In this document: piece by piece, positions 9,044-18,036 of the stretch
Layout of the letters: each line of letters starts with the position of its first letter
Position numbering within the stretch: position 1 is the first letter of the stretch
Assembly: GCA_913057785.1 (NCBI GenBank)
Contig: CAJXPD010000011.1
Coordinates: 1 to 64,000 of the forward strand
Direction: 5' to 3'
From: an uncultured Lewinella sp.
Lineage (GTDB): Bacteria > Bacteroidota > Bacteroidia > Chitinophagales > Saprospiraceae
Length of the DNA stretch: 64,000 nucleotides
The notes under the pieces: generated by a model
The model's database searches: none
Told to the model about the DNA's origin: nothing
What the model saw: the letters and a program-made list of their open reading frames with translations, nothing else
Program-made: the position numbers and the translations under genes

Positions 9044-9786
9044 AACATACGGAGTCGGTTGAAGACCTCCGGCTTAAATCTACGACTGACGGGTACATGT
9101 TTGTTTCCTCCCATAGTAAGATACTCCTGATTGTCGGTCAGTGCCTCGATCTTAGTGAGGTTCACTACATAGGAACGATGGGTGCGCATGAAGTGAGTAG
9201 TAGGAAGGCTTTCTTCTAAGGTCTTCAAAGGAACGCTAAGGATATATTCTTTCTCTTTAGTCGTGATCAAACAGTAATTACCATCGGCTTTCACGAATAG
9301 GATATCTTCGATGACCACCTTGACCATTTTATCGCGGTAGCGGACGAAGATCCTATCGCTGAGGATATAGGAAGTATCCTCATCTTTTTCCTCCACGATA
9401 TCCTCCCTTTCTGCGTTCAATCGGCTAGCCACCAAAGCCAGGGCCCGCTCCAGATCTAGTTTTTTGTAGGGTTTAGAAATAAAGGCCTGAGGAAGTGCTT
9501 CTTTGGCACGATTGAAAGTGGCTTCGTCGGCATTCGCCGTCAAAAAGATAATGGGTATGTTGCCTCGTTGATTGAGCTCGTGTGCCAACTCGATACCATC
9601 CATTTGTCCCTTCAACTTAATGTCCAAGAGAATAACGTCGGGGGGCATATCTTGACAATGTAACAAGGCTTGCTCGGCTCGCGTAACCATACCAGTTACC
9701 TCATATCCCAACTCATCTAATTCTACCGAAATCCTGGCAGCAATTAGCGTTTCATCTTCCACAATTAGGACCTTAATAGGCTTCAT
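9040..9786 (-). CDS. LytTR-family response regulator
   Basis: A 248-residue DNA-binding response regulator. The receiver domain (about 4-125) has the acidic pair at the start (VEDE), phospho-acceptor Asp55 (VILLDIKLKG), the switch Thr (FLTAN) and the conserved Lys (ISKPYKK). The LytTR domain (about 145-248) has DRIFVRYRDK, ILFVKADGNYC, FMRTHRSYVVN and HVPVSRRFK. It most likely acts with the HisKA_2 kinase encoded 257 bp upstream on the same strand. The intervening gap is long for a two-gene operon and holds an inverted repeat, so it may have its own promoter or be regulated between the genes. Confidence 0.92.
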   Translation of the reverse strand: MKPIKVLIVEDETLIAARISVELDELGYEVTGMVTRAEQALLHCQDMPPDVILLDIKLKGQMDGIELAHELNQRGNIPIIFLTANADEATFNRAKEALPQAFISKPYKKLDLERALALVASRLNAEREDIVEEKDEDTSYILSDRIFVRYRDKMVKVVIEDILFVKADGNYCLITTKEKEYILSVPLKTLEESLPTTHFMRTHRSYVVNLTKIEALTDNQEYLTMGGNKHVPVSRRFKPEVFNRLRMF

Positions 9787-9870
9787 AGTTTTGTTTATCT
9801 ATTATACTTGGGCAAACATGAATCAAAAGGTGGAGGAATACTTTATGGTTCCGAATCAAAGCGTTCAAAT

Positions 9871-9906
9871 TTTCGATAAGATAGACGGGTGATACAATTA
9901 TCGAAA
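9871..9906. repeat. Inverted repeat between kinase and regulator genes
   Basis: A perfect 9-bp inverted repeat (TTTCGATAA / TTATCGAAA) with an 18-nt loop lies in the 256-bp gap between the kinase gene and the LytTR regulator gene, about 85-120 bp before the regulator start. It could be an operator for the regulator or an intra-operon hairpin. There is no convincing T-run. The short frame at 9843-10052 on the minus strand overlaps the kinase end and does not look like a gene. Confidence 0.3.
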
Positions 9907-10042
9907 TGAAGAGCCTTACTTGTAATGTAGGCTAGGAGAAAGCCACTCCTCAATATCCGCAGGAAAAGCCAAAAAAACCAAATTATTAGTCCATTTTCTC
10001 CGAATTGTGTCCAGGAACAAGCAAGATTATGGTTTAAGAATG

Positions 10043-11926
10043 CTAAGCCCAATGCGCCTTCTCCAATTGAAAAACCAATCTTGTTCCGGTAGAATAATCT
10101 GCCTGCATAGAACCTTGCAATTGACTCGTCAACAATTGTACCAGCTGGGAGCCAAAGCCGGTACCTTTCGGAGAAGCTCCCGCCGTTTGTCCTACCCCAT
10201 TATCTGCTACGACCAGCTGCAGTTGCTTCTCATCCATTTCTTTCAAACTCAGCTCTATTTTCCCCTTCCGATCTTCGGGAAAGGCGTACTTCAGGGAGTT
10301 CGTCAACAATTCATTCACAATCAAACCAATGGGCACCGCAGTATCAACATCCAATTCAACCATATCCATAGCATACTGAACCTCAACCTTATCATTGGCA
10401 CCAAACGCATCAATGATATTTTCACTTAGATTTCTGAAGTAATCCAGCATCTCAATCGACCCTAAATTCTCGCCCTGATACAATTTTTGATGAAGTATAC
10501 CCATCGACTGCACTCGATTCTGACTAGCTCGCATCACATCCTTGGCTTCCTGATCTTTCGTCTTCACCGACTGCAATTTCAACAAGCTGGATACCATTTC
10601 CAGATTATTCTTCACTCGATGATGGATCTCTTTGAGCAGTAACTCATTTTCCGAATTCTTCACAGCTAGAGCAGCCGTTGTTTTTTGGTTTCTTTTGAAG
10701 AAGTAAAAAAGTGCGGACAGTAAGAGCGCTAGCGATACCGCAATACCAATACTCAACCACTGGATCTTAGTTTTTTGTTGGATCTGCTGTGCTTGCTCTG
10801 CTAGTTGCTGATCTTTCTTACCCGTTTCATATTTGATCAGCGCTTCCGATTCGAGATTGGCAATCTTATTCCTAGTCAGTGTATCCTGTACAGCTCTAGA
10901 TTGTTTCTGGTAAAAGACAGCCTCCTTATAGTTTCCAAGCTTTTCATAGCACTCCGCCAACAAGCTATAGGAGTTAGCCATCTCGGACACCCATTGCTGC
11001 TCTCTTTCCTCATAGCCTTCCACCGAGGCCTGTAAATGAGGTAGAGCTTCATCGTATTTTTCTTGGCTAAAAAGTGATCTGCCTACCCCATCGCGAAAAG
11101 TAGAAACAGCGGGATGATCAGGACCCACAAATTCGGTAACGATGGCCAAGGCCTGATTGTGGTCTTGGAAGGCCTGTTCAAAATCTTTATCGGCATCGGC
11201 CGTCTTCCCTCTATCCGCATAAGCTCTCGCCAGAATACCCAGACCATTGTCCACTGCCCGCTCAACGATCGCTATACAACTGTCGGCAGCCATATAGGAC
11301 GCTTCATAACGCTCTAGTTTGCGATAAATATCAATGAACTCCAGGTATACCAAGGCAATAGAGTAATAGTCTTCGTCCTTTGTTAGGAGATCCAATGCTT
11401 GCTTACCATACTCTACCGCCTGATCCAGTTGTCCCTGTATATTACATAGTATGGTGAGTCGTCGATAAGCCCGTCCTAAGCCCCCCTCATCCTTTAATTC
11501 TTCGTAGATCGTAATAGCCTCGAATAGAACCTCTTGAGCCTTCTGGGTTAGACTAGTATTCATATAATCAATCGAAAGGCTCAGGTAAGCTCCCGCCAAT
11601 TCTTCCACCGCTTGAGCCTTTTCGTAGTATTCTACCGTTTTTTCACTATGATATACAATCGAGTCTTCTACAAAGGGAATGTAATAGCCATGCCAAGTAG
11701 CCAAGCGTGCGTGGGCTTCTCCAATCAGAAAATCATCTTTGCTTGCATGGGCTTTTGCTAAGGTGTGTAGTGCGATATCATGATAATATTCTGGATTCGG
11801 CAGGATATTGTCGTCTAGCCATACTAGAAGGCTGTCGATAGGTTCATTTTTTAGTGAATCGGCTTGCGAGAAAGCCCAAGGCCCTATTAGTAGAAAAAGC
11901 AGAAAACATCTTTGCGACCGTGTCAT
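10043..11926 (-). CDS. TPR-domain sensor histidine kinase (HisKA_2 type)
   Basis: A 627-residue membrane sensor kinase. A signal sequence (to about 21) leads an extracytoplasmic region of tetratricopeptide repeats (about 60-350, e.g. KYDEALPHLQ, LGNYKEAVFY). A coiled segment (358-386) and one membrane helix (about 389-410) follow. The cytoplasmic part carries the HisKA_2 box EIHHRVKNNLE (phospho-acceptor His435 or 436), the ATPase N-box (NELLTNSLKYAF, about 538-549), DNGVG (575-579) and a GTGFG lid. This TPR-TM-HisKA_2 design is common in Bacteroidota, where the TPRs are thought to sense protein or peptide partners. It pairs with the LytTR regulator downstream. The stimulus is unknown. Confidence 0.9.
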   Translation of the reverse strand: MTRSQRCFLLFLLIGPWAFSQADSLKNEPIDSLLVWLDDNILPNPEYYHDIALHTLAKAHASKDDFLIGEAHARLATWHGYYIPFVEDSIVYHSEKTVEYYEKAQAVEELAGAYLSLSIDYMNTSLTQKAQEVLFEAITIYEELKDEGGLGRAYRRLTILCNIQGQLDQAVEYGKQALDLLTKDEDYYSIALVYLEFIDIYRKLERYEASYMAADSCIAIVERAVDNGLGILARAYADRGKTADADKDFEQAFQDHNQALAIVTEFVGPDHPAVSTFRDGVGRSLFSQEKYDEALPHLQASVEGYEEREQQWVSEMANSYSLLAECYEKLGNYKEAVFYQKQSRAVQDTLTRNKIANLESEALIKYETGKKDQQLAEQAQQIQQKTKIQWLSIGIAVSLALLLSALFYFFKRNQKTTAALAVKNSENELLLKEIHHRVKNNLEMVSSLLKLQSVKTKDQEAKDVMRASQNRVQSMGILHQKLYQGENLGSIEMLDYFRNLSENIIDAFGANDKVEVQYAMDMVELDVDTAVPIGLIVNELLTNSLKYAFPEDRKGKIELSLKEMDEKQLQLVVADNGVGQTAGASPKGTGFGSQLVQLLTSQLQGSMQADYSTGTRLVFQLEKAHWA

Positions 11927-12048
11927 CAGGAGTATTTAAGTAGTTCTTGTGTTACTTCGCTAAGATAGTAAATCTGTAAGAAGGGCAATAGGGTGTTTTC
12001 TCCAATGGCTTGTCAATAATTTACAAATAAACACTTTGCTTTCTTCCC

Positions 12049-13128
12049 TCAATGCCATGGCGATGTTATGTGCTCGGCTCGTAGCCAATTTTTGATGCTA
12101 CGAAGGAAGCGTTCTGAAATACGCATTTCTCCAAATTGGTGTTTTTCCATTCGATTTCCTTGGAATCGAAAGAAGAAATGATCCTCATCGGCCAGCACGA
12201 TGATCTTATATTGAATGTTCTGCGCCCTTTCTAAGGCTTGATAGAAGGGCAGCAGATGCAAGGCAACGGACGTATGTTGATCTGCTCCGCCAAAAATGCC
12301 CAAAATTGGAACCTTAACCTTTTCCAAGTAGACTCCATTATCTGTTGCATAAAAATACTGATACCAGGGTGTTTGATAGGCATCCAATAACTGATCAATA
12401 AATGTAGGCGTAATCCTTTCATCATCCTTATCCAGCCCATGTGCGATCAAGAAGTCCCTACCGATCTGGTAGTACAAGGTCTCATCCTCATAGCCAGATA
12501 TGATAAAGTCAATATATCGCTCCCAAACTTGCTCTACCGCTTTACCAATCTCGGCAGACATCCCGAGCTTCTCCCGTTCTACGCGCCCCTGCGCCAGTTC
12601 GATTTCCTTTCCGGAAACTGCGGATGGCCCAAAGAGGATCAGCCAATCTATACTGGGATCTTCCGCCGCCAGCATGGAAGCTATAATCGAGCCCTCACTA
12701 TGCCCGATCAAGCCCACTTTAGCGGTATCTACGGCAGCATGCAGGTTGAGATAGTCATAGGCCAAGGATATATCATCGGCTAGATCTCGGGTTGTGTAGT
12801 TATCTTCCGATCGATAATCCCCACTGGAATTTCCATAGCCCCGTTTATCGAGCCTCATTACTACCATGTCTTGAGCAATTAGCGCGTCGCTAATCTGCTT
12901 GAAGATGGGTGAACCCGAAATAACTTGATCCCTGGTATGGGGTCCACTACCCCAAATCAAAATGGCCGCTGGAAATTTCCCCTTCTTGTTGGGATAGCCT
13001 ATTTCTCCAGCAAGCGTATCTCCGGATGGTGTCACCAAGTCAAATTCTTCCTGGAGTGTCGACTGCGTCCATCCGAAAGAAAGAAATATTGGTAGCATTG
13101 CCATAGCCATTATTAGTCTGTTCAACAT
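12049..13128 (-). CDS. Secreted alpha/beta hydrolase (esterase/peptidase-like)
   Basis: An exported serine hydrolase with an alpha/beta fold. The frame opens at 13155, but the ATG at 13128 gives a normal signal peptide (MLNRLIMAMAMLPIFLSFGW), so 13128 is preferred. The nucleophile elbow reads GHSEGS, the oxyanion region ILIWGSGPHTRDQ, the acid is probably in GIFGGADQHT, and the catalytic His in LADEDHFFF. An alpha-helical cap lies between nucleophile and acid. It resembles the esterase / dienelactone-hydrolase / S9-like group; the substrate is unclear. It is divergent from the CadC-like regulator gene (105 bp between starts), so that regulator might control it; this is inference from position only. 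Confidence 0.82.
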   Translation of the reverse strand: MLNRLIMAMAMLPIFLSFGWTQSTLQEEFDLVTPSGDTLAGEIGYPNKKGKFPAAILIWGSGPHTRDQVISGSPIFKQISDALIAQDMVVMRLDKRGYGNSSGDYRSEDNYTTRDLADDISLAYDYLNLHAAVDTAKVGLIGHSEGSIIASMLAAEDPSIDWLILFGPSAVSGKEIELAQGRVEREKLGMSAEIGKAVEQVWERYIDFIISGYEDETLYYQIGRDFLIAHGLDKDDERITPTFIDQLLDAYQTPWYQYFYATDNGVYLEKVKVPILGIFGGADQHTSVALHLLPFYQALERAQNIQYKIIVLADEDHFFFRFQGNRMEKHQFGEMRISERFLRSIKNWLRAEHITSPWH

Positions 13129-13233
13129 AAGATTTCTGGATTTTGATAGACACAATTATAGTCCTTCTGCATCCTATCCTTAGCCAAGTGCAAATCCTGA
13201 AAACCTCTTTTTTTTCTTCCAAAATGATTCATC

Positions 13234-13797
13234 ATGAGTAGCATTCAATTATCTAAGGAGCTTTCAATTCGCCCCTCCGCAAATCAAATCCATTTTAGAT
13301 CAAAGGGGCAGGAAGTATTCATCCCCATTGAGAATCAATTGATGGAAATCCTCGTGCTCTTAGTTCAGCGAAATGGTCAAGTAGTGCGGAAGGAAGAATT
13401 CATAGTAATCATCTGGAAAGGAAACCATCAAGTGGGACAAACGGCATTGACCAAGAATATATTCAAATTGAGGGCACTGCTAAAGGAGCACGGTATTAAT
13501 GCACAATTGAAAATCGAAACCATTCCAAAGAAAGGCTATCGAGCAGTCCTGGAAAATGATCGCTTAGTGCAGCCAAATACAAGCATTAAAAATTGGACCA
13601 GAGCGCTTATTGGTACTTTGATATGTGTACTAGGAATATCCCTCTACAAAACTGAGCGGCCTACGCATGCCAAGGTCCGCGTTTTCGACTTTAGCGGAGT
13701 GGATAGTAATCAGATTATCCACTTGAAGAAAGACGGTAGTATCAAAAGAATCAAGCTTGATACGCTAGAAGGAGAATTCATTCAGCTAGAAGATTGA
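13234..13797 (+). CDS. Membrane-anchored winged-helix transcriptional regulator (CadC/ToxR-like)
   Basis: A 187-residue protein with an OmpR-type winged-helix domain at the N-terminus (about 8-108; FIPIENQLMEILVLLV, VVRKEEFI, ALTKNIFKLRALL, IETIPKKGYRAVLE), one membrane helix (about 124-142) and a short outer segment (143-187) ending DTLEGEFIQLED. This is the ToxR/CadC arrangement, in which a DNA-binding domain is tethered to the inner membrane and senses outside signals directly. The outer part is only about 45 residues, too small for the usual CadC sensory domain, so it may respond to a partner. It is divergent from the secreted hydrolase and 119 bp before the amidohydrolase gene. Confidence 0.8.
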   Translation: MSSIQLSKELSIRPSANQIHFRSKGQEVFIPIENQLMEILVLLVQRNGQVVRKEEFIVIIWKGNHQVGQTALTKNIFKLRALLKEHGINAQLKIETIPKKGYRAVLENDRLVQPNTSIKNWTRALIGTLICVLGISLYKTERPTHAKVRVFDFSGVDSNQIIHLKKDGSIKRIKLDTLEGEFIQLED

Positions 13798-13915
13798 AGA
13801 AGGTGAGGATCGATCCCCAGATATTGTGCTGACAAGATTTGGCCTAGAGCCGTCAGGATAGCGTTCCTCTACAACTCCGCATAATTTGTAACTTTAAAGA
13901 AACGGAACGAACTGT

Positions 13916-15625
13916 ATGAAAAAGCTATCCACTTTTTGCTTGCTGCTTGTCTTGCTTTTATCTGCCTGTACTAACAACCCAGGCTCCGAATCCGAGATAG
14001 ATCATGTTTTCAAAAATGCGAAAATATGGACCGGTGACACCCAACAACCCTGGGCTAGCTGGGTCGCGGTAAAAGGGGAGGAAATCGTAGCCCTAGGATC
14101 CGAAAATTCAAAACCACCAAAGGCGCAGGAGGAGACGGACCTGCAAGGTCAATTGCTAGTACCGGGTTTTAACGACTCGCATGTACACTTCTCCTCAGCT
14201 GGTGCACTGCTGCTAGGCATCAACTTATTGGATGTAAATGAGGAGGCAAAATTTGTGGAAAGAGTTAAAGAAACGACGGAGCGCCTGCCGAAGGGGAGCT
14301 GGATCACGAGAGGAGATTGGGGGGCATATGAAGCCTGGGGGGTAGGATCTTCTGGTGATGAAAACAAAAGCAATACCGTTTTCACCCCTCATCGGTCCAT
14401 GATAGATGACATCACAACTGATCATCCAGTCTTGGTCGTGCGCTATGACCGAACAGAGGGATTGGCCAATGGCTTAGCCTTGAAAGAACTGGGACTTGAG
14501 TCAGAATCTGGCATATTAGAAGGCGAAGTACTTAGAGAGGCCTTACGACAAGTGCCCGAAAAATCCTTTGAAAGACGGCTGGCAGAATCTCGCAGAGCAT
14601 TAGAGGAGTGTAGAAAATGGGGCGTAACTACAGTACAAGATATGTCACCGCTGGATCAAGTCGATGTCTATGAACACCTCTATGACAAAGGAGACCTCAC
14701 TTGTCGCATCAATTTTGCTCCGGCCCGCCTATCCGAATACGAAAACATGATCCAAAAAGGCTGGACGGTGGATTGGGAAGGCGGTTTGGCGCCACATCCA
14801 ACTGGTGGAGATTGGATTTCCTTTGGCACTATCAAAACACATATTGACGGCATCATGGGAGCCCGCTCCGCTCGCTTTTTCCAACCTTACAATGACAATA
14901 TCGCCGATCAGATGGACTGGCGAGGAGGATGGCGAGAATTCTCAAAAGACATGCCTTCCTTCAAGGAAATGCTATTGGCGGCGGATAAGGGAGATGTGCA
15001 ACTCCGCGTTCACGCCATCGGAGATCAGGCTAATTCTATCCTCTTGGATATCCTAGACACCTTAGATCACTTCAATGGCGCCAAAGACCGACGCTTCCGG
15101 CTGGTACATGCCCAGGTTATCAGTCCTGGCGACTTTCAGCGTTTCCAGGGGCGGAATATCGTGGCCGAGGTACAGCCTTATCACGTCACCGATGATATGC
15201 GCTGGATGGAGGAACGCATAGGAACTGAAAGATGTAGGGGCGCTTATGCTTTCAAAACGCTAGAAGATAACGGGTGCATCCTTTCCTTTGGCTCCGATTG
15301 GCCCGGCACTAATGCTTCCTACTACCCGATCAATCCACTCATGGGCTTATATGCCGCCGTAACTCGCCAAACGGTTAAGGGAGAGCCAGCAGCGGGCTGG
15401 TTTCCTGAGCAACGGATAAGCTTGGAGAAGGCCTTGCGAGCCTACACCTGGGGAGCAGCCTACGGCGCTTTCGAGGAAGACACCAAAGGGACGATTGAGG
15501 CAGGAAAACTGGCTGACTTTTCCGTTATCGATACGGATCTCTTTAGTGCTCCACCGAGCGACTGGTTAGAAGCGGAGATTGCCATGACTATAGTCGGCGG
15601 GAAAGTGGTATATGAGAAGGAATAA
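13916..15625 (+). CDS. Amidohydrolase-family lipoprotein (YtcJ-like)
   Basis: A metal-dependent amidohydrolase of the Amidohydro_3 (YtcJ) group, exported as a lipoprotein with Cys18 in the lipobox (LSAC). Metal-ligand motifs are visible: NDSHVHFSSAG near residues 90-100, RVHAIGDQAN in the middle, LVHAQVISP, and the late Asp in LSFGSDWPG. The start VFKNAKIWTGD and end KLADFSVIDTDLF with VGGKVVYEKE form the small beta-sandwich domain seen in this family. Likely substrates are N-substituted amides or cyclic imides; the exact one is unknown. It stands alone, converging with the phosphotransferase gene 13 bp away. Confidence 0.87.
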   Translation: MKKLSTFCLLLVLLLSACTNNPGSESEIDHVFKNAKIWTGDTQQPWASWVAVKGEEIVALGSENSKPPKAQEETDLQGQLLVPGFNDSHVHFSSAGALLLGINLLDVNEEAKFVERVKETTERLPKGSWITRGDWGAYEAWGVGSSGDENKSNTVFTPHRSMIDDITTDHPVLVVRYDRTEGLANGLALKELGLESESGILEGEVLREALRQVPEKSFERRLAESRRALEECRKWGVTTVQDMSPLDQVDVYEHLYDKGDLTCRINFAPARLSEYENMIQKGWTVDWEGGLAPHPTGGDWISFGTIKTHIDGIMGARSARFFQPYNDNIADQMDWRGGWREFSKDMPSFKEMLLAADKGDVQLRVHAIGDQANSILLDILDTLDHFNGAKDRRFRLVHAQVISPGDFQRFQGRNIVAEVQPYHVTDDMRWMEERIGTERCRGAYAFKTLEDNGCILSFGSDWPGTNASYYPINPLMGLYAAVTRQTVKGEPAAGWFPEQRISLEKALRAYTWGAAYGAFEEDTKGTIEAGKLADFSVIDTDLFSAPPSDWLEAEIAMTIVGGKVVYEKE

Positions 15626-15638
15626 TACCTTCATTCAA

Positions 15639-16625
15639 TCAGATCTGAATGCCATGAAACTCCATCCACTGTCTTGCGGTGTTGATCCAGTAGGTCAAAA
15701 AGGTAGGGCTTAAAAAGGGGTTGGAAAAGTCATCAAATCGCTGAACGTGAACACCATTGTAATGCAGCCAGATCGCTAGGCCACCATAGGGAATCAATTT
15801 TTCTTCTGCTTCGGAAAAGGGAAAAGTAGATCGATAAGCTTGAAGAAACAATTCTCGCTTCTCTAGATACTCTTCTTTGTTAGGCTCATGTCGATACAAG
15901 GACATCAAGGTATAGCCCAGATCCAAAAATAGAGGTCCATTTCCGCAATTATCAAAATCAAAGAGGGAGACGACATGGTCTTCGCTCACCTTCATATTGT
16001 CCTGCCATATATCGAGATGCACCACACCATGGCGCACTACTGCTGAATCAATTTGGCTGAATTCTTTGTCTATTGCCGTTAGCGCTCTGCTAAAGAATTG
16101 CATGGCTTCCGAAGCCTCCCCGAAAAACCCTTTGGCTAAATCAAAGGCCCAACGCACTAAGGTATCAGCGGTATAATCCTTTCGGTTAATAGTCAAATCT
16201 ACGGTCTGCTGGTGCAGGCGGGCTATGGTCGTACCCAACTGAGAACAAGCCTCTTTCGATAGATTTTTAACGGCTGCTCCCTCGGCATAACTAAATAGCA
16301 CGGCAAAGCGAAGCCCCTCAAGCGCATTCATTTGCTGTATGTATTGACCATCTACATCAGGAATGGGATAGGAGACCGAGAAATTATTCTCCTGCAGCAA
16401 ATCCAGTAATCTCAGTTCCTCACTGATTTCAAGTTCAGTTCGCCAGTTTCGGGCATACACACGCAGTACATATCTTTCAGTTGCACTAGTAATGAGGTAG
16501 GTGTGGTTTGCTCCAATCCTAATGATGCGACAACTCGTATCACTCGCTACCTTATATTTTTGCCGGACAAATTCAGCCAAGTAGGCAGGAGAAAGAATCG
16601 AGCTTACTGCGGGTACATGCGACAT
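15639..16625 (-). CDS. Aminoglycoside-phosphotransferase-fold kinase
   Basis: A 328-residue cytoplasmic kinase of the APH/choline-kinase-like fold. It shows an N-lobe with a YVLRVYARN nucleotide-binding strand, a Brenner-type catalytic loop VVHLDIWQDNMKV, and the metal-binding FDFDNCG with a following LDLGYTL. This matches the SrkA / homoserine-kinase-like subfamily, whose members phosphorylate small molecules or protein Ser/Thr residues. It is not a known resistance enzyme on this evidence. It is transcribed from its own promoter region, divergent from the Crp/Fnr-type regulator. Confidence 0.82.
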   Translation of the reverse strand: MSHVPAVSSILSPAYLAEFVRQKYKVASDTSCRIIRIGANHTYLITSATERYVLRVYARNWRTELEISEELRLLDLLQENNFSVSYPIPDVDGQYIQQMNALEGLRFAVLFSYAEGAAVKNLSKEACSQLGTTIARLHQQTVDLTINRKDYTADTLVRWAFDLAKGFFGEASEAMQFFSRALTAIDKEFSQIDSAVVRHGVVHLDIWQDNMKVSEDHVVSLFDFDNCGNGPLFLDLGYTLMSLYRHEPNKEEYLEKRELFLQAYRSTFPFSEAEEKLIPYGGLAIWLHYNGVHVQRFDDFSNPFLSPTFLTYWINTARQWMEFHGIQI

Positions 16626-16797
16626 AAATCGATGGTCTAATTGAGCGTGATTAGCGGAAACACAATCGGAACGCCCAAAGATAGGAATTGGTTCCCACGG
16701 CCCGCCCGAGTCTTGGAAAACTTACCCAAGTGCTGTAATATTGACCTTCACTCCTCTCCTATTACGAGGGGCAAAAAATAAACTCAAAGCCAGGAAT

Positions 16798-17379
16798 TTG
16801 AACAAAGAAGAAGCCATACAATCGATCAGCGAGCACTATCACCCCCTCCCTCCGGATTGTCAAACTGACTTGCAGGCTTGCAGTCAACTGCACCAACTCG
16901 ACAAAGGGCATCTATTGGTCAAAGAAGGACAATATGCCGATAAAGCCTATTACATCCTGGAAGGCTCCGCCCGCGCCTTTTATTTGAAAGATGGAAAGGA
17001 TATTACGGATTGGTTTGCTTTCGAATATGAATTCATTAGTCCCATCCAAAGTTTCTTCCTAAACATCCCTAGTCCCCAATACATCGAGACCTTGGTTCCT
17101 ACCCTACTACTGGAAGTGAAAAGGGAGGATGTACACCGCCTATCTGACCTACACCAAGCCTTCGACCGATTGGGTAAAACGATTGTTACCCGAACGCTTC
17201 TAAAACTCCAGCAACGAGTCGTCTCATTACAATTCGAAAGTGCTCAACAAAAATACGACAACTTACTGGACATGACTCCGGATATTGAAATCCGAGTTCC
17301 GCTCACCCATATCGCTTCTTACCTGGGCATCACCTTGGAGACACTAAGTAGAATACGTGCTTCCAAAATCCGAATTTGA
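16798..17379 (+). CDS. Crp/Fnr-family transcriptional regulator
   Basis: Cyclic-nucleotide-binding-fold regulator of about 193 residues. The frame opens with TTG at 16741 and has no early ATG; the TTG at 16798 (preceded by AGGA) gives the usual family length and is preferred. The effector domain covers KGHLLVKEGQYADKAYYILEG through LLLEVKREDV. The helix-turn-helix is VPLTHIASYLGITLETLSRIR, whose ExxSR signature (ETLSR) is the one FNR uses to read TTGAT half-sites. Only two cysteines lie near the N-terminus, so an FNR-type iron-sulfur sensor is unlikely. A perfect FNR-like palindrome overlaps its own stop codon in front of the reductase gene, its likely target. Confidence 0.85.
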   Translation: MNKEEAIQSISEHYHPLPPDCQTDLQACSQLHQLDKGHLLVKEGQYADKAYYILEGSARAFYLKDGKDITDWFAFEYEFISPIQSFFLNIPSPQYIETLVPTLLLEVKREDVHRLSDLHQAFDRLGKTIVTRTLLKLQQRVVSLQFESAQQKYDNLLDMTPDIEIRVPLTHIASYLGITLETLSRIRASKIRI

Positions 17380-17391
17380 TCTAGATCAAAT
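17374..17391. promoter_or_regulatory. FNR-type palindrome upstream of the flavodoxin-fold reductase gene
   Basis: A perfect 18-bp palindrome, ATTTGATCTAGATCAAAT, contains the FNR/FixK consensus TTGAT-N4-ATCAA at 17376-17389. It overlaps the stop codon (TGA, 17377-17379) of the Crp/Fnr-family gene and ends 43 bp before the ATG of the next gene. A weak -7-like GACTTTTG follows at 17412-17419. The match to the ExxSR recognition helix of the adjacent regulator makes it a probable operator. Confidence 0.65.
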
Positions 17392-17434
17392 GAGCTTAAG
17401 TTGGGAAGGTTGACTTTTGCATAAACAGTCTACC

Positions 17435-18022
17435 ATGAGTCAGTCAAAACGTATTCTTCTCATCAATGGGCATCCTGATCAAGAAAGCTTCAATTATGGC
17501 TTATCAGCCGCTTATCGGAATGGGGTGCAGAAATCCAATGCTCAGTATAAGGAAATCAGGATCAGAGATTTGCAATTCAACCCAAACTTAGCCTACGGGT
17601 ATAGAAAAAGAACAGAACTCGAACCTGATCTCATCGAGGCCCAAGAGCTCATTAAGTGGGCGGATCACATCGTCTGGATCTTTCCGGTCTGGTGGGGATC
17701 GGTACCGGCTATAATGAAGGGCTTTCTGGATCGTGTGCTGCTCCCGGGTTTTGCCTTTAAGAAGCGGGAGGGTTCCCTTTGGTGGGATAAATTTCTGACC
17801 GGTAAAACTTCCAGGATCATTTGCACCTTAGACCAGCCAGCCTGGTTCTATCGCTGGATAAACCGTGGACCCAGTCATCACGCCATGACTAAATTGACCT
17901 TACATTTCATTGGTATAAAAAAGGTCAAGATCACGGCTATTGGTCCCATCCGATTATCAAAGGATAGTTACCGTCAGCGATGGCTGGATCGAGTGGAACG
18001 GCTTGGATTGCTTAACCGTTAA
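17435..18022 (+). CDS. Flavodoxin-fold NAD(P)H dehydrogenase/quinone reductase
   Basis: An FMN-dependent oxidoreductase of the Flavodoxin_2 family (NQO1/MdaB/KefF-like). The frame is open from a TTG at 17417, but the ATG at 17435 is favoured. Residues 4-25 form the first strand and FMN phosphate loop (ILLINGHPDQESFN). The conserved FPVWWGSVPAIMKGFLDRV segment binds the flavin ring and shapes the active site, and GFAFKK follows. Such enzymes reduce quinones or related electrophiles by two electrons. The gene sits directly behind the Crp/Fnr regulator with an FNR-like operator between them, so redox- or electrophile-responsive control is a reasonable inference. Confidence 0.85.
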   Translation: MSQSKRILLINGHPDQESFNYGLSAAYRNGVQKSNAQYKEIRIRDLQFNPNLAYGYRKRTELEPDLIEAQELIKWADHIVWIFPVWWGSVPAIMKGFLDRVLLPGFAFKKREGSLWWDKFLTGKTSRIICTLDQPAWFYRWINRGPSHHAMTKLTLHFIGIKKVKITAIGPIRLSKDSYRQRWLDRVERLGLLNR

Positions 18023-18036
18023 GTCTCTACTGAATA

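Noticed and set aside
9843-10052. 69-codon minus-strand frame between kinase and regulator
   Set aside because: Overlaps the kinase stop, has no promoter or family features, and its composition looks non-coding.
10007-10429. 140-codon plus-strand frame
   Set aside because: Lies antisense to the conserved ATPase domain of the histidine kinase, whose motifs are intact.
12439-12783. 114-codon plus-strand frame
   Set aside because: Antisense to the catalytic core of the alpha/beta hydrolase.
15639-16625. Aminoglycoside resistance gene
   Set aside because: The fold matches APH enzymes but the sequence is closer to housekeeping SrkA/homoserine-kinase-like proteins, and there is no mobile context.
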